A stretch of DNA of 19,720 nucleotides. Origin: Brevundimonas sp. UBA986 (lineage in GTDB: Bacteria > Pseudomonadota > Alphaproteobacteria > Caulobacterales > Caulobacteraceae). Each line of letters begins with the position of its first letter. Position 1 is the first letter of the stretch. Below the pieces are notes generated by a model. That model was not told the origin of the DNA and made no database searches. It saw only the letters and a list, made by a program, of their open reading frames with translations. Location: positions 1-19,720 of the forward strand of contig DBBK01000026.1 of the NCBI GenBank assembly GCA_002292165.1, read 5' to 3'. Positions 12,264 to 19,720 of the stretch are shown in pieces. The translations under genes were made by a program, and so were the position numbers.

Positions 12264-14618
12264 TCAGCGCGTGACGCGGAGGGTCACCCCGACCATGCGC
12301 GGGGCGCCGAGGAAGGCGCCGATGGTGCCGGTCTGGAAGGGGGCGCCGAAGGCCACCTGGCGATACTGCTCGTCGAACAGGTTGCGGCCCCAGAGCTCGA
12401 CCGACCAACCTGCGTCCGCCTCCAGACCCACCGAGCCGTTGGCCAGCCAGAAGGCGTCTTGCACCTTCTCGGGCGCGAGGTCCGAGCCGGTGTTGTAGGC
12501 CGAGGAGTATTTGGCCCCGAGAGCCGCGCGGACCGCGAACCCGTTACCGATGTCGCGGCGCCAAGTCCCCGCCAGATTGCCCGACCACAGGGGGGCGAAG
12601 GACAGGCGCGAACCGGCCAGAAGCGGCAGGCCGGACACCGGGGCGTCGCCGTATTCGGTCTGGGCATAGACGACGCCCGCCTGAAGGCTGAGGCCGGCGA
12701 AAGGACGGTATGTCCCTTCGAGCTCGGCGCCCTTTGCGGTCACCTCGGGGATGGATTTCACGAGGAAGGTGGTGCCGAGGAAGGTGTTGAGCTGGAAGTC
12801 CGCATAGGCCTGATGGAAGGCGTCGCCGGAGAGCAGCAGGCGGCCATCCAAAAGGTTGGCCTTGGCGCCGACCTCGACGGAATCGACGACCTCGGGCGCG
12901 AAGGCGGTGGAGGCGTCGGGGACGAGGTTGGTCTGGGCGCGGTCGAGATTGTAGCCCGCGCTCTTGCGGCCGCGGGCCCAGGACACATAGCCGAGGACCG
13001 CCGGGGTGAACTGGTATTCGACGCGGGCCAGACCCGACCAGCCGTCGTCGGTCAGGCCTTCGGAGCGGCTCAGATTGTTGAAGGCCGGATTGGCCCAGGG
13101 CAGGCAGATCGTGGCGTTGGTGATCCCGCGCACGAGGGCGGCGGCGCAGGCCTTGCCGCCGTCGGTGTTCGTATAGCGGGCGTCGAGATCCTTCTCGATA
13201 TGGCTGTAGCGCAGACCCAGGGTCAGGCCGAGCTTGTCGGTGGCGTGCCAGGTCGTCTGACCGAACAGGGCGGCGGTGGTGGCGGTCTGTTCGTAGGTGT
13301 CCAATGCCCCCTGCCCGGCCACGAAACTCTGGCCCACGGGCAGGCCGGTCAGGGTCGAGACATATCCGGCGAGGCCGACGGGATTGGCGGTCGAGCGGGT
13401 CAGGACACGGCCGAGATAGTCCTCATAGGCCGAGCCGTAGAGAAAGGCGTCCTTGCGCAGCAGGGTCTCGCGCAGGAGGAAGACGCCGCCGGTATAGTCG
13501 ACCGCGCCGCGCGAGCCGGTCAGGCGAGCCTCCTCGCTGAAGGTGCGGAAGCGGTTGGACCAGCTGCCGTCATCGGGACGGTAGGCGATGTCGGCGGAGG
13601 TGAAGTCCCAGTCCTGGCTGAGGACGGCGCGCCACTGGCGACCCGCCGTGGTCAGTTCGACGAGGCCGAGCCGGGTGTCGATCTTCGTATGCAGGGAGAC
13701 GCCGCCGTCCTTGATGCGGGTATTGGTGTCGCGGTTGGCGTAGCCCGTGCGGGCCGACGGATCGGCCGGGTTCATGACGCCGCCATCGGGGCTGAGCAGG
13801 GCGAGGATGCCCGCCGTCGGACCCGTCGATTGCTGGACGCCGATGCAGCAGCGTTCGTCGCGATGGGTGAAGTCGGCGCTGAGGCGGTTCGAAATCGTCG
13901 CCGACGGGGTCCAGAGCAGCTGGCCCCGGACGGTCTCATAGGCCTCGTTCTGGTCGTCGGTTTCCGTACGCGGACCATTGCCGGTGCGCACGTCATAGAG
14001 GCCGTCGCGGCGGCGGACGGCGGCGTAGAGGCGACCGGCCAACTTGTCCTCGATCAGGGGTCCGGTGACGGAGACCGAGCCACCGCGCGTCCCGTGATCG
14101 CCAACGGTGACCTCGCCCGTCGCGCCGAAATCGAAGCTCGGCCCGGCGGTGACGACATTGATCACGCCCGCCGAGGTGTTCTGGCCGAACAGGGTCGATT
14201 GCGGGCCGCGCAGCACCTCGGTGCGCACGACCTCGCCGAGGTCGCCCAGGGCCACGCCGTTGCGGGCGCGGAAGACGCCGTCGACCACGACGCCGACCGA
14301 GCTCTCCAGACCCGGATTGTCGCCCACGGTGCCGACGCCGCGGATGCGGGCGGTGGTGTAGGTCTGGTTCGAGGTCGAGGCGACCAGCAGGCCGGGCGTC
14401 ACGATGGCCAGGTCCTTGATGTCGACCACGCCCGCGCCGGCCAGCAGAGGCTGGGCCGCGACGGAGACCGACAGGGGTGTGCGCTGGAGCGAGCTCTCAT
14501 GGCGTTCGGCGGTGACGACGATCTCGTCGAGCTGTGCAGTCTGGGCGAGAGCCGGAAGGGCGAAAGCGGACGCGGCGAGCGCGAGGGCGCTCGCGCGGGC
14601 GAGAGAGGCGGAGGTCAT
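12264..14618 (-). CDS. TonB-dependent receptor
   Basis: A 784-residue outer-membrane active transporter powered by TonB-ExbBD. The signal peptide ends FALPALAQ (about residue 26), followed by a TonB-box-like LDEIVVTAERHES (30-42). The plug domain follows (about 45-155) with the motifs RIRGVGT, VVVDGVF, EVLRGPQSTLFGQNTSAGVINVVT. The remainder is barrel, with the usual late segment WSVELWGRNLFDEQYRQVAFG. It ends GVTLRVTR, without the terminal aromatic most barrels have. It is of the FecA/CirA-like type with no N-terminal signalling domain, so it is probably not a sigma-regulator receptor. It follows the epimerase gene by 43 bases on the same strand but has no metabolic link to it. The ligand is unknown. 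Confidence 0.95.
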   Translation of the reverse strand: MTSASLARASALALAASAFALPALAQTAQLDEIVVTAERHESSLQRTPLSVSVAAQPLLAGAGVVDIKDLAIVTPGLLVASTSNQTYTTARIRGVGTVGDNPGLESSVGVVVDGVFRARNGVALGDLGEVVRTEVLRGPQSTLFGQNTSAGVINVVTAGPSFDFGATGEVTVGDHGTRGGSVSVTGPLIEDKLAGRLYAAVRRRDGLYDVRTGNGPRTETDDQNEAYETVRGQLLWTPSATISNRLSADFTHRDERCCIGVQQSTGPTAGILALLSPDGGVMNPADPSARTGYANRDTNTRIKDGGVSLHTKIDTRLGLVELTTAGRQWRAVLSQDWDFTSADIAYRPDDGSWSNRFRTFSEEARLTGSRGAVDYTGGVFLLRETLLRKDAFLYGSAYEDYLGRVLTRSTANPVGLAGYVSTLTGLPVGQSFVAGQGALDTYEQTATTAALFGQTTWHATDKLGLTLGLRYSHIEKDLDARYTNTDGGKACAAALVRGITNATICLPWANPAFNNLSRSEGLTDDGWSGLARVEYQFTPAVLGYVSWARGRKSAGYNLDRAQTNLVPDASTAFAPEVVDSVEVGAKANLLDGRLLLSGDAFHQAYADFQLNTFLGTTFLVKSIPEVTAKGAELEGTYRPFAGLSLQAGVVYAQTEYGDAPVSGLPLLAGSRLSFAPLWSGNLAGTWRRDIGNGFAVRAALGAKYSSAYNTGSDLAPEKVQDAFWLANGSVGLEADAGWSVELWGRNLFDEQYRQVAFGAPFQTGTIGAFLGAPRMVGVTLRVTR

Positions 14619-14646
14619 TGGAGGACTCTTGTTGGGGGAAGAAAGG

Positions 14647-14660
14647 CCGTCGGGTGACGG
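14647..14660 (-). terminator. small hairpin after the methylmalonyl-CoA epimerase gene
   Basis: CCGTC (14647-14651) pairs with GACGG (14656-14660) around a four-base loop, one base after the epimerase stop. On the minus-strand transcript a pyrimidine-rich CCTTTCTTCCCC follows. The stem is short, so it may terminate only part of the propionate-operon transcripts; read-through into the receptor gene is possible. Confidence 0.35.
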
Positions 14661-14661
14661 A

Positions 14662-15084
14662 TCAGTGAGCGCCTTTCGGCGTCTCCATCAGTTCGATCAG
14701 GACGCCGCCCATCTCCTTCGGATGGAGGAAGACGACGGGGGTGCCGTGGGCGCCGATGCGGGGCTCGCCCGTGCCGAGGATGGTCAGACCTTTGGCGCGG
14801 CTTTCGGCGACGGCGACGTGGATGTCCTCGACCTCGAAACAGACGTGGTGCTGGCCGCCCTTCGGATTTTTCGCGAGGAAGCCGATGATGGGAGAGGTGT
14901 CGTCGAACGGCTCGATCAGCTCGATCTGGGCGTTGGGCAGGTCGACGAAGCAGACCTTCACCCCCTGGGCCGGGAGGTCGAAGGGCTCGCCGATCGAAGT
15001 CGCACCGAGGACGTCGCGGTACAGCTTGATCGAGTCGGCGATGGAGGGCGTGGCGACGCCGACGTGGTTCAGCTTGCCGATCAT
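14662..15084 (-). CDS. mce: methylmalonyl-CoA epimerase
   Basis: Converts (2S)- to (2R)-methylmalonyl-CoA, the form used by the mutase, in the cytoplasm. The 140-residue product is of the usual family length and has the VOC (glyoxalase-like) fold with paired beta-alpha-beta-beta-beta units. Likely metal ligands are H7 (KLNHVGVATP), H79 or H80 (GGQHHVCFEVED) and E131 (GVLIELME); the AQIELIEPF strand is also typical. The ATG overlaps the stop of the mutase large-subunit gene as ATGA, a four-base overlap that usually means coupled translation. It is the last gene of the pccA-mutA-mutB-mce run. Confidence 0.95.
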   Translation of the reverse strand: MIGKLNHVGVATPSIADSIKLYRDVLGATSIGEPFDLPAQGVKVCFVDLPNAQIELIEPFDDTSPIIGFLAKNPKGGQHHVCFEVEDIHVAVAESRAKGLTILGTGEPRIGAHGTPVVFLHPKEMGGVLIELMETPKGAH

Positions 15085-17255
15085 CGGGCGGGTTCCTTGA
15101 CGGGGGCGGGCTGGGCGTAGCCGAGACGCTGGTTCAGCTTCTCGATCAGGTCGACGGCGGTGTCGGCGACGGTCGAGCCGGGCGGATAGACGGCGGCGGC
15201 GCCCATCTCGATCAGGGGCTGGACGTCGCTCGGAGGGATCACCCCGCCGACCACGATCATGATGTCGGACCGCCCCAGCTTCTCCAGCTCGGCCTTGAGC
15301 TCGGGGACGAGGGTCAGGTGACCGGCGGCCAGCGAGGACGCGCCTACCGCATGGACATTGGCGGCGACCGCATCGCGCGCGGCCTCGGCCGGGGTCTGGA
15401 ACAGGGCGCCGGCGGTGACGTCGAGGCCGAGGTCGCCATAACCGGTGGCGATCACCTTCTGGCCGCGGTCGTGGCCGTCCTGGCCGAGCTTGGCGATCAG
15501 GATGCGCGGCGGGCCGCCGTCATTCTCGACGAAGGTCGCGACCATGTCACGGGCGCGGGCGAAGCGGGCATCCTTGCCGGCCTCCTTCGCATAGACGCCG
15601 GAGACGGTCTTCACCGAGGCGACGTGGCGACCGAAGGCGGCCTCGAGCGCGTCGGAAATCTCGCCAACGGTGGCGTGGGCGCGTGCGGCCTGAACCGCCA
15701 GCTCCAGCAGATTGGCAGTGCCGCGCGCGCCGTCCGTCAGGGCCTGAAGCGCGGTCTGCGTCGCCGCCTCGTCGCGCTCGGCGCGCAGGCGTTTCAGCTT
15801 CTCGATCTGGGCGGCGAGAACGGCGGCATTGTCGACCTTCAGCATCGGAATGTCGTCGGCGACATCGTTCAGATAGCGGTTCACACCCACGACGGTCTGC
15901 TGGCCGGTGTCGATGCGGGCCTGGGTCTTCGCGGCGGATTCCTCGATGCGCAGCTTCGGGATGCCGGCCTCGATGGCCTTGGCCATGCCGCCGGCCGCCT
16001 CGACCTCGTCCATCAGGGCGCGGGCCTTCGCAGCCAGTTCCTGGGTCAGTTTCTCGACGTAGTAGCTGCCGCCCCAGGGGTCGATGACGCGGGTCAGGCC
16101 GGTCTCCTGCTGCAGCAGGATCTGGGTGTTGCGCGCGATCCGGGCCGAAAAGTCCGTAGGCAGAGCAAGCGCTTCATCGAGCGCATTGGTGTGCAGGGAC
16201 TGGGTCTGGCCGCCCGCCGCCGCCATGGCCTCGACCATGGTCCGCGAGACGTTGTTGAAGACGTCCTGGGCCGCGAGGCTCCAGCCCGAGGTCTGGCAAT
16301 GGGCGCGCAGGCTCAGCGACTTGGGATCGACGCCGCCTTCCTTGCGGACGGCCTCCGCCCACAGCAGGCGGCCGGCGCGCATCTTGGCCACCTCCATGAA
16401 GTAGTTCATGCCGATGGCCCAGAAGAAGCTGAGGCGTGGCGCGAACCGGTCGATGGCCATGCCTGCCGCCTTGCCCGCGCGCAGATATTCGATGCCGTCC
16501 GACAGGGTGTAGGCCAGCTCGATGTCGGCCGAGGCCCCGGCTTCCTGCATGTGGTAGCCCGAGATCGAGATGGAGTTGAACTTGGGCGTCTCCTTCGCCG
16601 TCCATTCGAAGATGTCCGCAATGATCCGCATCGAGGGCTCGGGCGGATAGATGTAGGTGTTGCGGACCATGAACTCCTTGAGGATGTCGTTCTGGATGGT
16701 CCCGGTCAGGGCCGCGTGCGGCACGCCCTGCTCTTCCGCCGCCACGACATAGAGGGCCAGGATCGGCAGAACGGCGCCGTTCATGGTCATGGAGACCGAC
16801 ATCTGATCGAGCGGAATGCCGTCGAACAGGGTCCGCATGTCGAGGATGGAATCGATGGCGACGCCCGCCATGCCGACGTCGCCTTTCACCCGCGGGTGGT
16901 CCGAGTCATAGCCCCGGTGGGTGGCCAGGTCGAAGGCGATCGACAGCCCCTTCTGACCGGCCGCGAGATTGCGGCGGTAGAAGGCGTTCGAGGCCTCGGC
17001 GGTGGAGAAGCCGGCGTACTGGCGGATCGTCCAGGGATTGCCCGCGTACATGGTCGGATAGGGACCACGCAGGAAGGGGGCGAAGCCGGGCAGGCCGTGC
17101 ACCGTCTCATTGCCGGCGATGGCCGAGGCGTCATAGGCGGAGGCGACCTCGATGCCCTCGGGCGTGCGCCAGGGGTCGCGGGCGGGGCCGGTTCCGGTGG
17201 CGCCGAGGTCGAGCTCGACCCTGGTGAAGTCGGGGAAAGTCCCGGGAGCGGTCAT
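15081..17255 (-). CDS. mutB: methylmalonyl-CoA mutase, large (catalytic) subunit
   Basis: Adenosylcobalamin enzyme that isomerises (2R)-methylmalonyl-CoA to succinyl-CoA. The 724-residue length is normal for the catalytic chain. The N-terminal substrate-binding TIM barrel (about 30-530) includes YAGFSTAEASNAFYRRNLAAG, FDLATHRGYDSDHPRV and SVSMTMNGAVLPILALYV. The C-terminal B12-binding domain (about 582-715) has the cobalt-ligand motif DGHDRG (H at about 595), followed by GASSLAAGHLTL and VVGGVIPP. The start at 17255 is preferred over 17309 because a strong GAGGAGG Shine-Dalgarno lies seven bases upstream and the ATG overlaps the small-subunit stop as ATGA. It is the partner of the 17252-18655 gene. 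Also named scpA or mcmA in other genomes. Confidence 0.97.
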   Translation of the reverse strand: MTAPGTFPDFTRVELDLGATGTGPARDPWRTPEGIEVASAYDASAIAGNETVHGLPGFAPFLRGPYPTMYAGNPWTIRQYAGFSTAEASNAFYRRNLAAGQKGLSIAFDLATHRGYDSDHPRVKGDVGMAGVAIDSILDMRTLFDGIPLDQMSVSMTMNGAVLPILALYVVAAEEQGVPHAALTGTIQNDILKEFMVRNTYIYPPEPSMRIIADIFEWTAKETPKFNSISISGYHMQEAGASADIELAYTLSDGIEYLRAGKAAGMAIDRFAPRLSFFWAIGMNYFMEVAKMRAGRLLWAEAVRKEGGVDPKSLSLRAHCQTSGWSLAAQDVFNNVSRTMVEAMAAAGGQTQSLHTNALDEALALPTDFSARIARNTQILLQQETGLTRVIDPWGGSYYVEKLTQELAAKARALMDEVEAAGGMAKAIEAGIPKLRIEESAAKTQARIDTGQQTVVGVNRYLNDVADDIPMLKVDNAAVLAAQIEKLKRLRAERDEAATQTALQALTDGARGTANLLELAVQAARAHATVGEISDALEAAFGRHVASVKTVSGVYAKEAGKDARFARARDMVATFVENDGGPPRILIAKLGQDGHDRGQKVIATGYGDLGLDVTAGALFQTPAEAARDAVAANVHAVGASSLAAGHLTLVPELKAELEKLGRSDIMIVVGGVIPPSDVQPLIEMGAAAVYPPGSTVADTAVDLIEKLNQRLGYAQPAPVKEPAR

Positions 17256-18655
17256 TGTCCGGCCTCCTCGAAGGCGGCGGCGAAGCGGAGGGGGACTAGC
17301 GGAGCGCAACTATCGGTGATGGCGGCAGCCGGGCTCGGCGTCGAGGACTCGACGGGGGCCGGGCGGACGTCGGGGTCGACGTATTTGGTCACGCCGATCA
17401 TCTGGTTCGCGCCCTTGTCGAAGGCGGTTTGCAGGGTCTGGCGGCTCGCGGCGACGCGCATCTGGATGGCGCCGCCCTTGAGCGAGGCGACGACGCCGCC
17501 CTCGCGTTCGATGCGCTGGAACTCGCCCCAGCCTGCCTCGGCGAGGTCGCGGGTGCGGGCGTCGAGGAACCAGCTGCCGGCGGCGGGATCGTCGACCCGG
17601 CCGAGGTGGGCCTCCTCCATCAGGACGATCTGGGTGTTGCGAGCCTGACGCCGGGCGAAGGCGTCGGGGCGGCCCGAGGCGCGGGTGAAGCCGTCCAGCA
17701 CCACGGCGTCGGCGCCGCCGACGGCGCCGGCGAACCCGGCGGCGGTCAGACGCAGCAGATTGGGCCAGGGATCGCGCGCGGCCAGCATGCGGCGCGACGA
17801 GCGCGCTTCGATGTTCGCCGGGATGTCGAGACCGAAGGCCTTGGTCACCGAGGCCCAGACGAGGCGGAGCGCCCGGACCTTGGCGAGGCTGTCGAAATAT
17901 TCCGCATCGACCGAGACGCCGAGGACCGTGCCCTTCAGCGCCCGTTCTGCGGACAGGCCGGCGTCGACAGCGGCCTTCACATAGGCGACGATGGCGGCGG
18001 CGGCGAAGCCCAGTTCCTGCCCGGACGAGCCGCCCGCCTCATGCACGGCGCGGCCCGAGGCGAGGAAGAAACTGGCCTCCGGATAGGCGCCCGAATGGCG
18101 ATCGGCGGTGGCGGCCATCTGAGACAGATGCATCTCGATCGGCAGGGGCGAACCGCCGTTCGCGGCCCAGGCCGACAGCGGGTCCATGTGGAACATCAGC
18201 TTCGCGCGCGGGGAGCCCTTGGCGACGACGGCGAGGGCGTTGGCGGCCTCGGGACCATCCAGCCCGGCGTCGAGGCCGACGGCGGCCAGTTCCAGCGCCA
18301 CACCAGCCAGCGCCTTCGAGAGGGGATCGGAATCCGACAGCACGCCGCCGGACAGGATGACGCTGGCGGCGCCGCCTTCGAGGTCGGTCAGGACGGCCAC
18401 GTTAACGGCCTCGGGATCATCGCCCTCGACCTGGGTGCGCAGGTCCCAGGCCCGCCCCTCGGCGTCGGAAGGGCGAGGCGCGAACAGGGGCTGGATCCCG
18501 GTCGCGTCGGCATAGAGGGGCCGGACGACCAGATGATCCGTATCCAGATGAAGCAGGCTTTCGATAGGCCTGTCCTTCAGCGCCCTGACGGCGGACTCGC
18601 GCCATTGCTCGGGCGTGGGGGTGTCGAAGGCCCCAGATTCACCGGAGCTGGACAT
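17252..18655 (-). CDS. mutA: methylmalonyl-CoA mutase, small subunit
   Basis: Non-catalytic partner of the mutase heterodimer; it keeps the barrel fold but does not bind B12. The product is 467 residues from ATG 18655 (468 from GTG 18658). Family features include EQWRESAVRALKDRPIESLL at the N-terminus, RNTQIVLMEEAHLGRVDDPAAGSWFLDA (about 340-367), and GGVVASLKGGAIQMRVAASRQ late in the chain. It is shorter than the roughly 620-residue small subunits of Propionibacterium and Streptomyces. It ends soon after the barrel, so the inactive C-terminal B12-like domain of those proteins is absent. Translation is probably coupled at both ends: TGATG overlap with pccA and ATGA overlap with mutB. Confidence 0.9.
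   Translation of the reverse strand: MSSSGESGAFDTPTPEQWRESAVRALKDRPIESLLHLDTDHLVVRPLYADATGIQPLFAPRPSDAEGRAWDLRTQVEGDDPEAVNVAVLTDLEGGAASVILSGGVLSDSDPLSKALAGVALELAAVGLDAGLDGPEAANALAVVAKGSPRAKLMFHMDPLSAWAANGGSPLPIEMHLSQMAATADRHSGAYPEASFFLASGRAVHEAGGSSGQELGFAAAAIVAYVKAAVDAGLSAERALKGTVLGVSVDAEYFDSLAKVRALRLVWASVTKAFGLDIPANIEARSSRRMLAARDPWPNLLRLTAAGFAGAVGGADAVVLDGFTRASGRPDAFARRQARNTQIVLMEEAHLGRVDDPAAGSWFLDARTRDLAEAGWGEFQRIEREGGVVASLKGGAIQMRVAASRQTLQTAFDKGANQMIGVTKYVDPDVRPAPVESSTPSPAAAITDSCAPLVPLRFAAAFEEAGQ
17263..17269 (-). promoter_or_regulatory. Shine-Dalgarno GAGGAGG of mutB
   Basis: A strong ribosome-binding site seven bases before the ATG at 17255, inside the last codons of mutA. It decides between the start at 17255 and the longer frame from 17309, and would let the catalytic subunit be made more strongly than the small subunit. 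Confidence 0.7.
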
Positions 18656-19720
18656 CACTCGAACTCGACCAGGACGTCGTCGGCGGCGACCGGGTCGCCA
18701 GCCTTCGCGCCGACGGATTTGACGACGCCGTCGCGCTCGGCCTTCATGATGTTCTGCATCTTCATGGCCTCGATGATGGCCACGGTCTCGCCGGTCTTGA
18801 CCGACTGGCCGGGCTCGACGGCGATGGAGACGACCAGACCCGGCATGGGCGACTGGATCAGTTTGGAGGTGTCGGCCGCCACCTTCTCGGGCAGGCGCGC
18901 GAAGAGTTCGGCGTGATGGGGCGACAGGACGCGGACGCGGGCCTTCGACGCGCGGCTGCGGATCTCGAAGCCGCCGGGCACGCGCTTGACCTCGGCGGTG
19001 AAGGCCTCGCCATCCAGCACGCCGCGGAACTGGGCCAGACCCGGCCGCCAGTCGATCTCGGACAGCTGCAGGACGCGGTCTTCCTCGACCAGTTCCAGCG
19101 TCAGGGCCTCCTCGTCGTCATAGCCGACCGTGACGCCGACGGCCTCGCGGTCGATCAGGACGATCCAGTCGGTGCGTTGCGACGGGTCGCCGGCCTGATC
19201 CGACAGGATCTCGTTCATGGCCACGGCGGTCGCGACCATGACGTCCTTCTGCAGGGCGCCGGCGGGGAGGCCGTGGAAGCCCTCGGGGAATTCGTCCTTG
19301 ATGTAGCTGGTCGAGAGGGCGCCCGAGCGGAAGCGCTCCTGATCCATCACGGCGGCGAGGAAGGGGACGTTGTGGCCGACGCCCGACAGATGGGTGTCCT
19401 CCAGCGCCCGGGCCATGCCGTCGACGGCCGCGATCCGCGTCTCTCCCCAGGTGCAGAGCTTGGCGATCATGGGGTCGTAGAACATCGAGATCTCGTCGCC
19501 CTCGCGGACGCCGGTGTCGTTACGGACCGTATAATCCCCCTGATCGCCCTCTTCCGGCTGTTCGTAGCGGACCAGACGGCCAATCGAGGGCAGGAAGCCG
19601 CGATAGGGGTCCTCGGCGTAGATGCGGCTCTCGATGGCCCAGCCCTCGATCCTCAGATCGTCCTGGCCGAAGGCCAGGGTCTCGCCCGCCGCCGAACGGA
19701 TCATCTGCTCGACCAGATCG
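18655..19720 (-). CDS. pccA: propionyl-CoA carboxylase alpha (biotin-carrying) subunit, 3' part
   Basis: Carboxylates biotin and carries it to the beta subunit to make methylmalonyl-CoA from propionyl-CoA. The window holds the last 354 codons; the 5' end lies beyond the right edge. The visible part starts inside the biotin-carboxylase domain (DLVEQMIRSAAGE), continues with its C-terminal subdomain (ESRIYAEDPYRGFLPSIG, FYDPMIAKLCTWG), then a BT linker domain of PccA type (about 210-290 of the fragment). It ends with a biotinyl domain containing EAMKMQN; the biotinylated Lys is codon 18760-18762, 35 residues from the C-terminus. The BT domain favours propionyl- over acetyl-CoA carboxylase, and the mutase/epimerase neighbours agree. 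The beta-subunit gene is not in the window. Confidence 0.93.
   Translation of the reverse strand, partial: DLVEQMIRSAAGETLAFGQDDLRIEGWAIESRIYAEDPYRGFLPSIGRLVRYEQPEEGDQGDYTVRNDTGVREGDEISMFYDPMIAKLCTWGETRIAAVDGMARALEDTHLSGVGHNVPFLAAVMDQERFRSGALSTSYIKDEFPEGFHGLPAGALQKDVMVATAVAMNEILSDQAGDPSQRTDWIVLIDREAVGVTVGYDDEEALTLELVEEDRVLQLSEIDWRPGLAQFRGVLDGEAFTAEVKRVPGGFEIRSRASKARVRVLSPHHAELFARLPEKVAADTSKLIQSPMPGLVVSIAVEPGQSVKTGETVAIIEAMKMQNIMKAERDGVVKSVGAKAGDPVAADDVLVEFE

Noticed and set aside
12459..14657. A 732-codon open frame on the plus strand opposite the TonB receptor
   Set aside because: Same shadow effect; the receptor has signal peptide, TonB box and plug motifs on the minus strand.
14619..14661. 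Independent promoter of the TonB receptor in the 43-base gap after mce
   Set aside because: The gap is mostly occupied by a small hairpin and the ribosome-binding region. I could not identify promoter elements, and any promoter would have to lie inside mce.
15318..17648. A 776-codon open frame on the plus strand opposite mutB
   Set aside because: It is antisense to a clearly conserved enzyme. Its sequence is Gly/Arg/Asp-rich with no domain order, as expected from the complement of GC3-rich codons.

Overview
The window reads as a gene-dense, high-GC stretch of an alphaproteobacterial chromosome. Caulobacteraceae (a Brevundimonas-like genome) is my best guess. The basis is base composition, antisense frames that stay open (typical of very high GC3), a TonB-dependent receptor of the kind these bacteria carry in large numbers, and a pccA-mutA-mutB-mce propionate module. 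This is inference; no rRNA or other phylogenetic marker is present. I see no tRNA, rRNA, CRISPR array, insertion sequence, prophage or plasmid origin, and no gene-free stretch longer than about 210 bases.

Layout. (1) 1-509, minus: 5' part of a class III alcohol dehydrogenase (frmA). (2) 617-1715, plus: a small membrane protein overlapping a class III sirtuin (cobB-like). (3) 1732-3482, minus: a lipoprotein-like gene of unknown function with an apparent one-base frameshift near its 3' end, followed by a three-helix membrane protein. (4) 3581-12139: a cluster around an arylsulfatase without a visible signal peptide. It holds the sulfatase, a HAD phosphatase, an Omp85-like outer-membrane barrel lacking POTRA domains, a DUF4136 lipoprotein, a DUF2092 periplasmic protein, a small Gly/Asn- and His/Asp-rich secreted protein, two outer-membrane barrels and a bile-acid:sodium-symporter-type (BASS) transporter. 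(5) 12264-14618, minus: a TonB-dependent receptor. (6) 14662-19720, minus: methylmalonyl-CoA epimerase, mutase large subunit, mutase small subunit and the 3' part of the propionyl-CoA carboxylase alpha subunit. Transcription runs pccA>mutA>mutB>mce, and every junction overlaps by 1-4 bases.

How the genes may work together. Region 6 is the textbook propionyl-CoA to succinyl-CoA route. Region 4 is the most interesting part. Four of its transcription units carry an exact GGGTT-N4-C(C/T)GAT motif 69-80 bases upstream of the start codon (sulfatase, HAD phosphatase, 10494 barrel, BASS transporter). The DUF4136 operon carries a degenerate copy at the same distance. I did not find the exact motif elsewhere in the window by eye. 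This suggests one regulon spread over five promoters on both strands. My hypothesis is a system that brings a sulfated, possibly amphipathic, organic anion through the envelope to a sulfatase in the cytoplasm. The TonB receptor, although adjacent, lacks the motif and may not belong. The sequence does not reveal the substrate, the regulator or the formylglycine-generating enzyme.
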